DNA of 34,196 nt. Source: Candidatus Pelagibacter sp. (GTDB lineage: Bacteria > Pseudomonadota > Alphaproteobacteria > Pelagibacterales > Pelagibacteraceae). The position numbers and the translations under genes are program-made. Location: positions 1 to 34,196 of the forward strand of contig JAOIVP010000006.1 of NCBI GenBank assembly GCA_028224115.1, read 5' to 3'. Positions 26,120 through 32,798 of this stretch are shown in pieces. Every line of letters begins with the position of its first letter. Within the stretch, counting starts at the first letter, position 1. The notes under the pieces are model-generated. The model was given only the letters and a program-made list of their open reading frames with translations. It was not told where the DNA came from and ran no database searches.

Positions 26120-27523
26120 ATGAAAAAGTTTTTAGGGATTTTGGCACTTAGTTTCTTATGGAGCAATATTAGTTTTGCAAATGATAGTTTTTTAGATGAT
26201 TTTAATGAATGGCTATCAAAAAATGGTCATTATAATTATGTAAATAAGACTAAAGTACCTGAAATTTGTAAAAAAGAAAAACGATACTCTTTTATATGGT
26301 ATTATAATAATTGTGATGAAATCAAATCAGAAAATACTTTAAATATTAAATTTTATAAATCAGGAGAAATACCTTGGGATGCAAATCCTAATAGAGATAC
26401 TTTACTTTATTATTTATTTAGATCTTTGGCAGTAGAAAATAGATATGACCAGGCTGGCTCTAAAGGATCAAAAAATCCTTATAAATTTAATACTGAATTA
26501 AGAGATGATAAAATTTCAAAATACATCAAAAAACATATGCAAGAAACGGCACTGCTTAGTTATTTGCTTTATGAAGATGGTAAAATTACAATTGATGAAA
26601 TAACACCAAAAGATCGACTCGGAATTTTGTATAAAGACTATACTCAGTTTACAAGTGCATCAGTAGGAAAAAGTATAGTTTCTTATGTTACCGGTCATGC
26701 AATATGCAAAGGATATATAAATGGAGTTGATCATAGACTAAATGATTGGCCATTATTAGAAAATACACTCTTTTATGATCAAAAATTAATAAATCTTTTA
26801 AACATGGCTACAGGTCATCAAAGGTACGCTGATTTTGATTTAAAAACAAAAAAATATAATAAAAATGGAAATGCAAACACCGTTGAATTTCACATGAAAA
26901 AAGGAGTTTTTAAAGACTCAAAAAAGGGAAAAAACAAATATCAATACACCAATGTTCTTAGCAACATTTTAATTAGTTATGTTCGGTTTAAATCTGAAGA
27001 TAAATTTCAAAATCTTTTAGATGAAATATTTATAGATAAAGCAAAAATTAAGAATGATGTGTGGTTTTTAAAAATGAACGACAGAACTGTTGAAATGGAT
27101 AATCGAAATAATACAATCTTGAAAGAATATAAAGTGAAAGATGAAGATGGTCTTTTAAGATATTCATTTAGAGCTTCAAGGTATGATTATCTAAGAATAG
27201 CTAAAGCAATGTTAGATGATTGGCAAAATGATACTTGTGTTGGAAAATATTTAAAAACTATTTATGAAAGAAGAATTCCAAAGAGACACGAATGGAAAAA
27301 TGATAAAGATCATGATCTAAACTCAAAAAGTTATGGAGGTTTTTTTCATACAAATTATTCGGGAATTAACTCAAAAAAAAGAAATGTTATGGGTATGAGT
27401 GGATATGGTGGTCAATCAATAATGATTGATTTTGATAAAGGTAGAATAAACGTAATTAATGCTATTCACACAAATTATAATTGGAAAAAAATAGCTCACT
27501 CTGTCATTAAAAAAGGTAAGTAA
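26120..27523 (+). CDS. Secreted serine hydrolase, beta-lactamase/penicillin-binding fold (paralogue 2)
   Basis: Exported hydrolase of 467 residues, paralogue of the preceding one. Signal peptide MKKFLGILALSFLWSNISFA. Catalytic Ser-x-x-Lys is S181-V-G-K184 in TSASVGKSIVSYVTGHAICK, and Tyr276-Thr-Asn278 (YQYTNVLSNILISY) gives a regular Tyr-x-Asn motif. Shared blocks with paralogue 1: LLSYLLYEDGKITIDEI, LINLLNMATG, SRYDYLRIAKAMLDDWQNDT, YERRIPK, and GGFFHTNYSG. The N-terminal insert between the signal peptide and the catalytic domain differs most. It is flanked by R2 upstream and R1 downstream. It is likely active on an ester, amide or peptide in the periplasm or outside. Confidence 0.82.
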   Translation: MKKFLGILALSFLWSNISFANDSFLDDFNEWLSKNGHYNYVNKTKVPEICKKEKRYSFIWYYNNCDEIKSENTLNIKFYKSGEIPWDANPNRDTLLYYLFRSLAVENRYDQAGSKGSKNPYKFNTELRDDKISKYIKKHMQETALLSYLLYEDGKITIDEITPKDRLGILYKDYTQFTSASVGKSIVSYVTGHAICKGYINGVDHRLNDWPLLENTLFYDQKLINLLNMATGHQRYADFDLKTKKYNKNGNANTVEFHMKKGVFKDSKKGKNKYQYTNVLSNILISYVRFKSEDKFQNLLDEIFIDKAKIKNDVWFLKMNDRTVEMDNRNNTILKEYKVKDEDGLLRYSFRASRYDYLRIAKAMLDDWQNDTCVGKYLKTIYERRIPKRHEWKNDKDHDLNSKSYGGFFHTNYSGINSKKRNVMGMSGYGGQSIMIDFDKGRINVINAIHTNYNWKKIAHSVIKKGK

Positions 27524-27530
27524 TGCTTTC

Positions 27531-27659
27531 TAGGATTTTGTAGGATAACTAGGTAAAAAACTAGAGGATTTTTAGATAAAACAAGGATTGAAATAGTTTG
27601 AACAAAGAAAACGCTAGTAAACTGTGGAAAATGATCCAGGAAGCCGGACTTTATTTACG
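27531..27659 (+). repeat. R1 block, copy before truncated copy 3
   Basis: 129 bases aligned without gaps to 29112-29240, with two differences (at about 27615 and 27646). Begins TAGGATTTTGTAGG, contains the ACTAG pair at 27548 and 27560, continues through the TTG start of the small ORF and ends at TTTACG, where the two copies part. That sharp end marks the presumed recombination junction. Confidence 0.88.
27548..27599 (+). promoter_or_regulatory. ACTAG-pair element, copy D1
   Basis: ACTAG at 27548 and ACTAGAG at 27560, followed by TTTTTAGATAAAACAAGG. GATAAA could be the -10, and AAGG then lies about 11 bases before the TTG start at 27598. A 17-base spacing would put TAGTTT on the start codon itself, so the nearer box is the better fit for this version. 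Confidence 0.5.
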
Positions 27660-27666
27660 GAGTTAG
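27598..27666 (+). pseudogene. Truncated copy 3 of the small gene (22 codons, TTG start)
   Basis: Protein identical to the first 21 residues of the full gene at 29179 (MNKENASKLW to LYLR), then Ser and TAG. Only two bases differ from the full copy over this stretch, both silent or first-position neutral (GCT AGT against GCA AGT; GCC against GCT). It was split from, or converted by, the downstream gene recently. Confidence 0.78.
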
Positions 27667-27670
27667 CAGT

Positions 27671-27700
27671 ACACACTAGCTCGCACTAGCTTACACTAGT
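27671..27700 (+). repeat. 10-base-period ACACTA array, copy 3
   Basis: Three regular 10-base units with CACTAG at 27674, 27684 and 27694. The cleanest of the three arrays. The ACTAG core is the same pentamer found in the 12-base-spaced pairs, so one DNA-binding protein could read both. Confidence 0.75.
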
Positions 27701-27837
27701 TATGCGGGCTATTTAACTTTCATTAAAAATAAATCCCATACAGACTCATTAATTTAAGCAACAAACTAGAGGATGAACTAGAGGATTTTGAGATAAATCA
27801 AATAGTCAATTATAGAGGTTTTTGATAACATTTTAGT
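27699..27837 (+). repeat. R2 flank, copy before hydrolase 3
   Basis: Second copy of the 139-base R2 block, aligned without gaps to 25981-26119. It reaches exactly to the ATG at 27838, although the two genes that follow have strongly different bodies. Confidence 0.85.
27765..27816 (+). promoter_or_regulatory. ACTAG-pair element, copy D2 (hydrolase 3 promoter)
   Basis: ACTAGAG at 27765 and 27777, TTGAGA at 27788-27793, 17 bases, TATAGA at 27811-27816, ATG at 27838. Same layout and nearly the same bases as copy C2. Confidence 0.6.
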
Positions 27838-29025
27838 ATGAAAAAACTTTTAGGGATTGTGGTTCTGGGTTTTATCTTAAGCAACACGTCTTCGGCTACA
27901 CCACCAAAACATCAATGGTCACCATCTATTGAAAAATGGAAAAAGATTTTTAAAAAAGTAGAGTACCCTCCAAACGACTGCAAGTATTGTACTGAGAGAC
28001 ATGATTATTGGGCCTATAACACCTATCGAAAGGCAAGTTTAAAAAATAGAGATTATAAAAATAATGGGGGTTTAAAAAAAATTATCATTAAACCTGCGAA
28101 AAGTAACTCAGTTAGAATTATAAAAAAAAATACCAAACCTCTTCCAAAAGAAATTTATGATTATGTATATTACAGAGATATATCTAGTCTAATGGTATTT
28201 GATAAAGGAGTGTTAATTCACGATTGGAAAAGAGATTATATTTTCAATGACAAACCTATTAACGGAGAGTCAAGAAGTAAGTCTATAGTTGGAATAGCAG
28301 CTATTAAAATGGCTTGCCAAAATATTTTAGATTTAAATAAAACACATGGTGAATATTCATCTGAAATTAAAGACTCATTTTATGGTCATGTTACATTAAA
28401 AGACTCTTTGAATATGCTTGCCAGAGATCAGTACGTTATTAACTATAATATTTTGAAGGAGACACATAGAAAAAAATCTGACTTAACCACTATACTAAAT
28501 AGACATCCTAAAAGATTAGAAACCGAAGGACCAAAAGAATTCAAATACTCAAATCCTAATACTGATTTAATAACATTAGATATGATAAATGTATTAGGAG
28601 GAAAAAAAAAGTTTGTAAAATGGTTTCAAAAAAATATTTCAGAAGCTGCAGGTTTTGCATCAAAGGGTAAGATTTTGTTAGATAAAAAGGAAGCTCCGAT
28701 TTCATCGTCGTCTATCATGCTTACAAGAGAAGATTGGTTAAGGTTTGGAATGTACGTTATTGAATTAATGAAGGATAAAAAATCTTGTGAAGCAAAAAAG
28801 TTGCGAGAAGCTTTTGAGAATGCTGTTCCCACAAAGAAAAAATTTGCTCCTAAATATGCAATGTTCTTTTGGCTAAATGGGTATGGTGTAGAAGATTTAG
28901 TTCAAATGAGAGGCCATGGTTTAAGACTATCTTTAATTGATTGGAAAAATGACAAAATAATTCAGACGAATGGTTTTGCTATTAGTTGGAAACCTCAAGA
29001 GTTAGTAAATCTTATTTGGAAATAA
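27838..29025 (+). CDS. Secreted serine hydrolase, beta-lactamase/penicillin-binding fold (paralogue 3)
   Basis: Exported hydrolase of 395 residues. The signal peptide MKKLLGIVVLGFILSNTSSA is nearly that of paralogue 1, but the mature protein is only distantly related to the other two. Catalytic Ser-x-x-Lys is S145-R-S-K148 in NGESRSKSIVGIAA; Tyr237-Ser-Asn239 (FKYSNPNTDLITL) gives a clean Tyr-x-Asn; SLMVFDKGVLIHDW and VQMRGHGLRLSLIDW fit the fold. Two Cys pairs are possible (Cys48/Cys51 near the N-terminus). A conserved promoter and signal peptide joined to a diverged body suggests cassette exchange downstream of the signal sequence. Confidence 0.82.
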   Translation: MKKLLGIVVLGFILSNTSSATPPKHQWSPSIEKWKKIFKKVEYPPNDCKYCTERHDYWAYNTYRKASLKNRDYKNNGGLKKIIIKPAKSNSVRIIKKNTKPLPKEIYDYVYYRDISSLMVFDKGVLIHDWKRDYIFNDKPINGESRSKSIVGIAAIKMACQNILDLNKTHGEYSSEIKDSFYGHVTLKDSLNMLARDQYVINYNILKETHRKKSDLTTILNRHPKRLETEGPKEFKYSNPNTDLITLDMINVLGGKKKFVKWFQKNISEAAGFASKGKILLDKKEAPISSSSIMLTREDWLRFGMYVIELMKDKKSCEAKKLREAFENAVPTKKKFAPKYAMFFWLNGYGVEDLVQMRGHGLRLSLIDWKNDKIIQTNGFAISWKPQELVNLIWK

Positions 29026-29111
29026 ATTACGTCACAGTTGCAGATAGAATTATTAAAAAAACTTTAAAAGAAATCTAGCTAGCCACGCCTCAGGCTTATT
29101 GAATATTGTTA
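29026..29111 (+). other. Intergenic stretch after hydrolase 3
   Basis: 86 bases between the hydrolase stop and the R1 block with no ORF. A short weak hairpin AGCC...GGCT lies at about 29079-29096, with no T-run after it, so it is not a convincing terminator. It has no counterpart after hydrolases 1 and 2, where R1-like sequence begins almost at once. Confidence 0.5.
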
Positions 29112-29240
29112 TAGGATTTTGTAGGATAACTAGGTAAAAAACTAGAGGATTTTTAGATAAAACAAGGATTGAAATAGTTTGAACAAAGAAAACGCAAGTA
29201 AACTGTGGAAAATGATCCAGGAAGCTGGACTTTATTTACG
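29112..29240 (+). repeat. R1 block, copy leading into the full small gene
   Basis: Second R1 copy (127 of 129 bases equal to 27531-27659), with the ACTAG pair at 29129 and 29141 and the TTG start at 29179. It gives the intact small gene its only visible promoter-like sequence. Confidence 0.88.
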
Positions 29241-29406
29241 CGGTCAGCTGCCCGACCACCCCAATCACCCAAAAGGGCGCAACCCCTATGCTCATGTTGC
29301 AATATGTGTGAAAGAACATTTTAAAAATAGTTACAAAGATATTCCTGATGAAAAATTTGATGAAGTTGTAGAATATATTGAATTTTTAAAACAAAATCCT
29401 AATTAG
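29179..29406 (+). CDS. Small protein, target gene of the cassette array
   Basis: 75 residues, cytoplasmic by appearance, from TTG 29179. I do not recognise it as a named family. The N-terminal half (NKENASKLWKMIQEAGLYLR) is what the three truncated copies repeat. The middle (GQLPDHPNHPKGRNPYAHV) is encoded by unusually GC-rich DNA (about 60% GC over 29237-29299) for this genome. The C-terminal part (NSYKDIPDEKFDEVVEYI) resembles the short end domain of some phage antirepressor-like regulators, where SYKDIP and a late Tyr-Ile recur; this likeness is from memory and weak. Start codons at this position vary among copies (GTG, ATG, TTG, TTG), which supports it as the true start. Its end overlaps the convergent threonine aldolase gene by 8 bases. 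Confidence 0.75.
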   Translation: MNKENASKLWKMIQEAGLYLRGQLPDHPNHPKGRNPYAHVAICVKEHFKNSYKDIPDEKFDEVVEYIEFLKQNPN

Positions 29407-30451
29407 AATTTTTTAAAGTCTCAAGTAATTGATCGACATCACTATCTTTAGTATTCCAAGCTGCAACTAATCTCACTGCTTTACCATCTAGTTCGTCTTC
29501 ATTCATTTTGTAACCTTCAGAATTTAAATGCTCGATCATATTTCTTGGGAATTTTGCAAAAACCTCATTTGCTTCTGTGGGATATGCTAATTTGATATCT
29601 GAATGATTATTTAATCCTTCACTTAATTTTTTTCCCATTTTATTAGCGTGTCTTGCATTTCTAAGCCATACATCATCTGAAATGTAAGCATCTAATTGAG
29701 CAGAAACAAATCGCATTTTTGATAGTAAATGCCCTGCTCTTTTCATTAAAAAAGCAATGTTACCAACCAAGTCTTTTTTAAAAAAAATTATAGCTTCTGC
29801 AGCTAAACAACCATTTTTAGTTGCACCAAATGACAATACATCAATACCTGATTTCCAAGTCATCTCTGCTGGAGTTGCATCTAATGATACCAAAGCATTT
29901 GCAAATCTTGCTCCATCCATGTGCATATTTAAATTATGTTTATGAGCAACATCTGAAATCTTTTTAATTTCTTCTAACTGATAAACCTCTCCACTTTCAC
30001 AAACTTGAGTAATGCTTACAGATGATGGCTGAGTATGATGCACAATTCCTTTTCCTCCAATAGCTTCATCTAATTCGTCGGCTGTTATTTTTCCTCTAAT
30101 TCCCTGTAGGGTAACAAGTTTTCCACCACCAGTATAAAATTCTGGAGCACCACATTCATCAGTATTAATATGAGATAGTTTGTGGCAATAAATATTGCCA
30201 AATGATGGTGTCATTGTTGATAAAGCTAATGCATTAGCTGCTGTTCCTGAGGCTGTTGGAAAAACAATTACTTCTTTTTCAAATATTTTAGAAAATTTAT
30301 CTTGTAACTCTGTTGATATCTGATCATTTCCATAAGGAGTGCTATCCCCTTCGTTTGCTTTAATAATTGCATCCAATACCTCAGGACAAGCACCAGCAAC
30401 ATTATCAGAAGCGAATTTTACTCGCTCTCTTTTTGTTTTAATTTTTGCCAT
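29399..30451 (-). CDS. ltaE: Low-specificity L-threonine aldolase
   Basis: PLP enzyme that splits L-threonine or allo-threonine into glycine and acetaldehyde. Length is 350 residues, normal. It has the family start KFASDNVAGACPEVLDAI, then YGND, FPTASGTAANALAL, the Asp179 region MHMDGARFANA, and the PLP lysine Lys212 in LSFGATKNGCLAAEA. It is last in a four-gene minus-strand operon, two bases after the amidinotransferase gene. SAR11 cells are known for unusual glycine needs, so a glycine-producing enzyme beside guanidino-compound enzymes is a plausible link. Confidence 0.93.
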   Translation of the reverse strand: MAKIKTKRERVKFASDNVAGACPEVLDAIIKANEGDSTPYGNDQISTELQDKFSKIFEKEVIVFPTASGTAANALALSTMTPSFGNIYCHKLSHINTDECGAPEFYTGGGKLVTLQGIRGKITADELDEAIGGKGIVHHTQPSSVSITQVCESGEVYQLEEIKKISDVAHKHNLNMHMDGARFANALVSLDATPAEMTWKSGIDVLSFGATKNGCLAAEAIIFFKKDLVGNIAFLMKRAGHLLSKMRFVSAQLDAYISDDVWLRNARHANKMGKKLSEGLNNHSDIKLAYPTEANEVFAKFPRNMIEHLNSEGYKMNEDELDGKAVRLVAAWNTKDSDVDQLLETLKNSN

Positions 30452-30453
30452 AT

Positions 30454-31569
30454 CTATTGTTTTGGAAAATAATCTTTTAGTTCACCTTCACGATATACAT
30501 CTGCGGTACAACAATGAAGACCTCCACCAAATGCATAGGCATCTCTTAATTCAACTGGTACAACTTCCATTCCAAGTTTATCTAATTGTTCTGCTTGATA
30601 TACTTCACTTTTTTCAACACATACTGTTTTGGGATCTAGGATTAAGACGTTCATTGACAACCATGTTGATGAATAGCATAAAGGTGGTGGTTCGTTATGA
30701 GCAGGTTGTGCACTATCAACAATTTCCCACCCATTGTCTTCAAACAATTTTCTTTGTTCTTTTGGAAGTCTTCTTTGAGGATTGTTAATTATTAATCCTT
30801 CTTTTATTGGAGTAAATGTTGCATCAATATGAATTGGATAAGGATCACCTGGAAAATTAACTGCATGAACTCTGTGATCTTTATAATGTCTTTTTAACCA
30901 ATCTATTCCTTTTAGATTTGTAGTAAATCCATGCTGAACTACTAGATCTTTACCAAATCTCAAAACATCTGCTGCATCAAATAAGGGTTCTTCCTCAGTT
31001 GTTACAAAAAATTTATCTTCAGTCCATTTCAATCTTTTTTCAATTCCAATTTTATCAGATAAATAATCTTTTCTATAATCAGCATCAGTTAGTCTCGGTT
31101 TAGGAGCAGACTCATGTCTCATATTTGGATCAGAATTATAATATTCTTTTAGTAATGGTCGGTAGCAAAGATACTCAAACCATCTACAACGATAACTCAT
31201 TGTTGCTTCTAATATTTCGTTACCAACAGTGAGCAAAACATCTCTTGGGGGCATGCAGCCAAACATAGTTTCTGCTTCCCAATCAGGCGTTGAAGTTTTT
31301 TGGTTAAAGTCTATCGGTGTTGGTCTATCTACCTTAATACCTCTTTTAATTAACATGTTTGAAAAATCATCTAAAAGTTGATTAGCTTTATCAACAGTGT
31401 CTTTGGTTCTTGGACCAAATTGACCTCTCATATCTGAGTCTTCTGGGACTTTAGCATCAAGCGCTGGCTCTGGAGCTGGAATACATGTTCCATCAGCTCT
31501 TCCAACAATTACATGTTTTAGTGGATCCCACTCATTCCAACTATTAACTATTGTTTTGCTATCACTCAT
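30454..31569 (-). CDS. Arginine:glycine amidinotransferase-like enzyme
   Basis: Member of the AGAT/inosamine-phosphate amidinotransferase family, 371 residues. These enzymes move an amidino group from arginine to an amine such as glycine through a Cys intermediate. The triad is complete: Asp201 (LFDAADVLRFGKD), His247 (YPIHIDATF) and Cys353 (GGGLHCCTADVYR). Other family blocks are PRDVLLTVGNEILEA, FEYLCYR and STWLSMNVLILD. Ile246 stands where I recall a Met in the vertebrate enzyme, so the acceptor is uncertain. I chose ATG 31569 (MSDSKTIVNSW); the open frame reaches 31677, but that part overlaps the creatinase gene. It lies 7 bases after creatinase. Confidence 0.88.
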   Translation of the reverse strand: MSDSKTIVNSWNEWDPLKHVIVGRADGTCIPAPEPALDAKVPEDSDMRGQFGPRTKDTVDKANQLLDDFSNMLIKRGIKVDRPTPIDFNQKTSTPDWEAETMFGCMPPRDVLLTVGNEILEATMSYRCRWFEYLCYRPLLKEYYNSDPNMRHESAPKPRLTDADYRKDYLSDKIGIEKRLKWTEDKFFVTTEEEPLFDAADVLRFGKDLVVQHGFTTNLKGIDWLKRHYKDHRVHAVNFPGDPYPIHIDATFTPIKEGLIINNPQRRLPKEQRKLFEDNGWEIVDSAQPAHNEPPPLCYSSTWLSMNVLILDPKTVCVEKSEVYQAEQLDKLGMEVVPVELRDAYAFGGGLHCCTADVYREGELKDYFPKQ

Positions 31570-31576
31570 AATTTTT

Positions 31577-32794
31577 TTAATTTTGTATAATATTATGTTC
31601 TGGGCCGAAAGGAAATTTTGTAATGTTCTCTGCTCCTTCTTTGCCAATGACAAGTATATCGTGCTCTCTATATCCACCTGCTCCTGGGTTTCCTTCAGGT
31701 ATCATAATCATGGGTTCCATTGAAACCACCATGTTCTCTTCAAGTACGGTATCAATATCTTCTCTCAATTCTAATCCTGCTTCTCTACCATAAAAATGAG
31801 AGAGAACTCCAAAAGAATGCCCGTATCCAAATGTTCGATAATGTAAATAACCAAGCTCTGCAAAAAGTTCATTTAATTCATGACAAATATCAGAACATTT
31901 AACACCTGGTTTGATAAGCTCTAATCCTCTTTTATGCACCTTAACATTTGCTTCCCATGCTTTTAACGACTCATCATCTGCATGATCTAAAAATAATGTT
32001 CTCTCTAATGCTGTGTAATATCCAGAGATCATAGGAAAAGTATTTAAAGACAAGATATCTCCTTTTGCTAATTTTCTATTTGTTTTTGGATTGTGAGCTC
32101 CATCAGTATTAATTCCAGATTGGAACCAAACCCAAGTATCCATATATTCTGCATCAGGATAAGTTTTGACAATTTCCCTTTCCATTCTATCTCGTCCAGC
32201 AATTGATATTTCTATTTCTGTGTTACCTTCTCTAATATTTTTTACAATCTCTTCTCCTCCTAGATCAGCAATCCTTGCACCATTTTTAATTATTTCAATT
32301 TCTTCATTAGATTTAATCATTCTAAGTTCCATTAAATGTTTTGAAACATCACTAAAAACAGAAAAAGAAAAAAGGGATCCAATTTTTTCTCTCATTTCTA
32401 AAGTAACATGGTCATTTTCAAGACCTATATTTTTTGGAGGTTCATCTCTTCCAATGATAGATACAATTGCTTTTAAAAAATTATCTCTCTTCCAATCAGT
32501 ATAAATTACATTATCACAATGCGACCTTCTCCAAGGTTGGCTAGCATCAATGTTTGCAGAAATTGTTGAAATTTTATTTTTTGTTACAACGCACCCGTAA
32601 GGTCTACCAAAAGAACAATAAATAAAGCCTGTATAGTATGCAATGTTATGCATTGAAGTTAGAATAACCATATCCAGGTTATTTTTATCCATTACAGTTC
32701 TTAGATTATTTATTCTTCTGTCGTATTCAATTTTTGAAAATGGAAGTTTAACTTTTTCTCCATTTTTTAATGTAAAAAAATCTGGTCTTTCCAT
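31577..32794 (-). CDS. Creatinase (creatine amidinohydrolase)
   Basis: Hydrolyses creatine to sarcosine and urea. Length is 405 residues, the length of the characterised pseudomonad enzyme, with long matching blocks: YCSFGRPY, SANIDASQPWRRS, FQSGINTDGAHNP, GDILSLN, GYYTALERTLFLDH, YRTFGYGHSFG, YGREAGLELREDIDTVL, and MEPMIM. Catalytic His234 is present, with Glu264, Arg337 and Glu360 at the creatine-binding sites. It has the pita-bread fold of M24 peptidases; the close match points to creatinase, not a peptidase. It sits between an EamA transporter (4 bases upstream) and an amidinotransferase (7 bases downstream), so uptake or export, synthesis or breakdown of guanidino compounds may be linked. 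Confidence 0.9.
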   Translation of the reverse strand: MERPDFFTLKNGEKVKLPFSKIEYDRRINNLRTVMDKNNLDMVILTSMHNIAYYTGFIYCSFGRPYGCVVTKNKISTISANIDASQPWRRSHCDNVIYTDWKRDNFLKAIVSIIGRDEPPKNIGLENDHVTLEMREKIGSLFSFSVFSDVSKHLMELRMIKSNEEIEIIKNGARIADLGGEEIVKNIREGNTEIEISIAGRDRMEREIVKTYPDAEYMDTWVWFQSGINTDGAHNPKTNRKLAKGDILSLNTFPMISGYYTALERTLFLDHADDESLKAWEANVKVHKRGLELIKPGVKCSDICHELNELFAELGYLHYRTFGYGHSFGVLSHFYGREAGLELREDIDTVLEENMVVSMEPMIMIPEGNPGAGGYREHDILVIGKEGAENITKFPFGPEHNIIQN

Positions 32795-32798
32795 AAGA

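Larger units (their letters stand above)
24087..29240 (+). repeat. Tandem cassette array with four copies of one small gene's 5' end
   Basis: Homologous 5' ends of one small ORF start at 24087, 25870, 27598 and 29179. The spacings are 1783, 1728 and 1581 bases, and each interval holds one serine hydrolase gene. Unit order: small-ORF 5' end, 10-base-period array, promoter element R2, signal peptide, hydrolase, then (in units 2 and 3) promoter element R1 leading to the next small-ORF 5' end. Copies 27531-27659 and 29112-29240 differ at only 2 of 129 positions; R2 copies 25981-26119 and 27699-27837 differ at 7 of 139. Confidence 0.85.

Noticed and set aside
24337..29025. Beta-lactam resistance genes
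   Set aside because: The Ser-x-x-Lys and Tyr-x-Asn fold is shared by many esterases and peptidases. Length and sequence differ from known resistance enzymes, so I call only serine hydrolases.
29040..29066. Short likeness to an internal rsmA stretch (GCAGATAGAAT)
   Set aside because: Too short and AT-rich to tell from chance; no reading frame continues.
29079..29096. Terminator hairpin after hydrolase 3
   Set aside because: The stem is about four base pairs with no T-run.
31570..31677. Longer start for the amidinotransferase
   Set aside because: The extra 36 residues overlap the creatinase end in another frame and do not look like family sequence; MSDSKT at 31569 is the natural start.
31577..32794. 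Prolidase/Xaa-Pro aminopeptidase (M24)
   Set aside because: The fold is the same, but long blocks match creatinase specifically and the catalytic His and creatine-binding Glu/Arg are all present.
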